Below, one piece after another: positions 11,512 through 12,454 of a DNA stretch of 12,454 bases. Source of the stretch: an uncultured Porphyromonadaceae bacterium (GTDB taxonomy: Bacteria > Bacteroidota > Bacteroidia > Bacteroidales > Muribaculaceae); the NCBI GenBank assembly GCA_902462525.1, contig CABQCA010000061.1, forward strand, positions 1 to 12,454. The letters run 5' to 3'. Position numbers and translations under genes: made by a program. How positions within the stretch are numbered: the first letter of the stretch is position 1; the number at the start of each line of letters is the position of its first letter. A model generated the notes under the pieces. It was not told the DNA's origin and did not search any database. It saw only the letters and a program-made list of their open reading frames with translations.

Positions 11512-12454
11512 ATGGCACAAGAGAAGTATCTGTCTCCGCGCGAGATTTTGAAAAGGCTGACACTGCTGGAAAGCCGTATTCCCCGTAGAAATAATGCCGA
11601 CTATGAGACTGCCCTCGATGTGAATCAGTCTACACCAGTCTCCCAGGCTCAGGTCAATGCCGAGGCCCAGCGCATCCTTGCTTTCATGGGCATGTTTGTC
11701 TATACGCCCGACTGTGTTTTCGACAGCTCTCTGGGCTCTACCACGGGCGGTCAGATAGTGTTGAAAGGCGTGTTCAGCGGCAGACTTACGATTCAGATAA
11801 ATCCGTCGATACGCAACAGTCCGCGGCAGGTCCTGGCCTGTCTCGCACACGAACTGTGCCACAAGCGTCTTGAAGACAGCCGTGTCTCTTTCTCCACCAT
11901 AGAAGAAACCGAGTATCACACCGATCTGTGCACCATTTATATGGGTCTGGGCCGCCTTATTCTCAACGGTTACAACGTAGGAAACAATGCCATGGGTTAC
12001 CTTCAGCCCGACATGTACCGTCATGCTTACGACATCATGCAGGCAGTGCGGCATCCAGCGGGTGTTCCTAAGGGGAGCGACGAATTCGGATATGATGTTT
12101 TTCTGAGCCAAGCGTTCCAAAAATGGGCCTCCGACCCCGACAAACATCAGTTGGTGCGTTCTCTTTTATTTGACAAAGAGCGCGAGGTCGCTGTAATGGC
12201 AAAGAACACCCATCTTCTGCGGCAGCTTCTCGATATAATAGACTCCTATCCCCGAGAAGGTCTGGAGTGGTATAGTGCGGCCTACGGCAGGCATCAGTCG
12301 AATCCCGATATGGCCGCTTATCCTATCCACACTTTTTCGGCCCTCTACGATTTGGAAACATCGGTGTACAACGATATTTTTGAGCGGAAGGTCACCGGCA
12401 TCAATGTGGCGCTGATGTCGTTGCTGCTTTCGCTTGAACGCCATGTGCCCGAAC
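11512..12454 (+). CDS. Putative zinc metallohydrolase with HEXXH motif (incomplete at the right edge)
   Basis: From ATG 11512 the frame stays open to the window end, 314 codons, so the C-terminus is missing. The key feature is LAHELCHKRLED, an HEXXH zinc site with H113, E114 and H117; a Glu/Asp in EETEYHTD at 131-138 could supply a third ligand, as in gluzincin-like sites (inference). NPSIRNSPRQVLACLAHELCHKRL at about 97-120 is the helix-plus-site arrangement expected of a metallopeptidase. There is no signal peptide and no obvious membrane segment before the edge, so it is probably cytoplasmic. The minus-strand open frames at 11479-12147 and 12166-12444 are shadows: the plus frame has its own promoter and a metal motif. 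Substrate and family are unknown. Confidence 0.75.
   Translation, partial: MAQEKYLSPREILKRLTLLESRIPRRNNADYETALDVNQSTPVSQAQVNAEAQRILAFMGMFVYTPDCVFDSSLGSTTGGQIVLKGVFSGRLTIQINPSIRNSPRQVLACLAHELCHKRLEDSRVSFSTIEETEYHTDLCTIYMGLGRLILNGYNVGNNAMGYLQPDMYRHAYDIMQAVRHPAGVPKGSDEFGYDVFLSQAFQKWASDPDKHQLVRSLLFDKEREVAVMAKNTHLLRQLLDIIDSYPREGLEWYSAAYGRHQSNPDMAAYPIHTFSALYDLETSVYNDIFERKVTGINVALMSLLLSLERHVPE

Noticed and set aside
11479..12147. Minus-strand frame of 222 codons
   Set aside because: Covers the promoter and coding part of the plus-strand HEXXH gene; its sequence is the antisense of the HELCH region.

Overview
The window looks like chromosomal DNA from a member of the Bacteroidales, most likely a gut Muribaculaceae-type organism (family-level placement is inference). 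Evidence: repeated Bacteroidetes-style promoters (TTTG, about 20 bp, then TAnnTTTG), few Shine-Dalgarno sites, a PpiD-like folding factor beginning MATLEKIRNKS, a YYNLQGIRV-type C-terminal tail on a secreted protein, and a YbeY whose third metal ligand is Asp (HGVLHLCGIND).

Positions 1-5100 hold three co-oriented genes for exported or envelope proteins: a secreted endonuclease/exonuclease/phosphatase-family protein, a secreted multidomain protein with a chitobiase-C-like domain, and a membrane-anchored SurA/PpiD-like chaperone. Each is followed by a copy of a hairpin-rich intergenic repeat opening with a CATGGAAA-like motif. The copy at 2666-2766 can be drawn as a four-way junction with no unpaired base at the junction.

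Positions 5325-8571 are core housekeeping: ybeY (16S rRNA maturation), mnmG (tRNA wobble-uridine modification), a perfect parS-like palindrome directly after mnmG, apt (adenine salvage) with a strong terminator, and tRNA-Ser(UGA) with its own promoter. The parS-like site suggests an origin-proximal location, as is common for gidA/mnmG neighbourhoods.

Positions 8572-11400 look like a small, decayed accessory island inserted at the 3' end of tRNA-Ser. The last 12 bases of the tRNA body plus the first base of its CCA end recur at 11389-11400. There they are followed at once by a strong terminator with no upstream gene on its own strand, the expected look of the tRNA's original terminator displaced by about 2.8 kb. 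The island carries, all on the minus strand, a secreted protein of unknown function, a small two-helix membrane ORF without an ATG, a translationally coupled toxin/antitoxin-like pair (toxin-like gene first, XRE-type HTH second) and a truncated gene fragment at the right junction. No intact integrase is present.

From 11512 to the right edge an incomplete plus-strand gene encodes an HEXXH-motif (HELCH) putative zinc-dependent hydrolase. It runs off the window without a stop.
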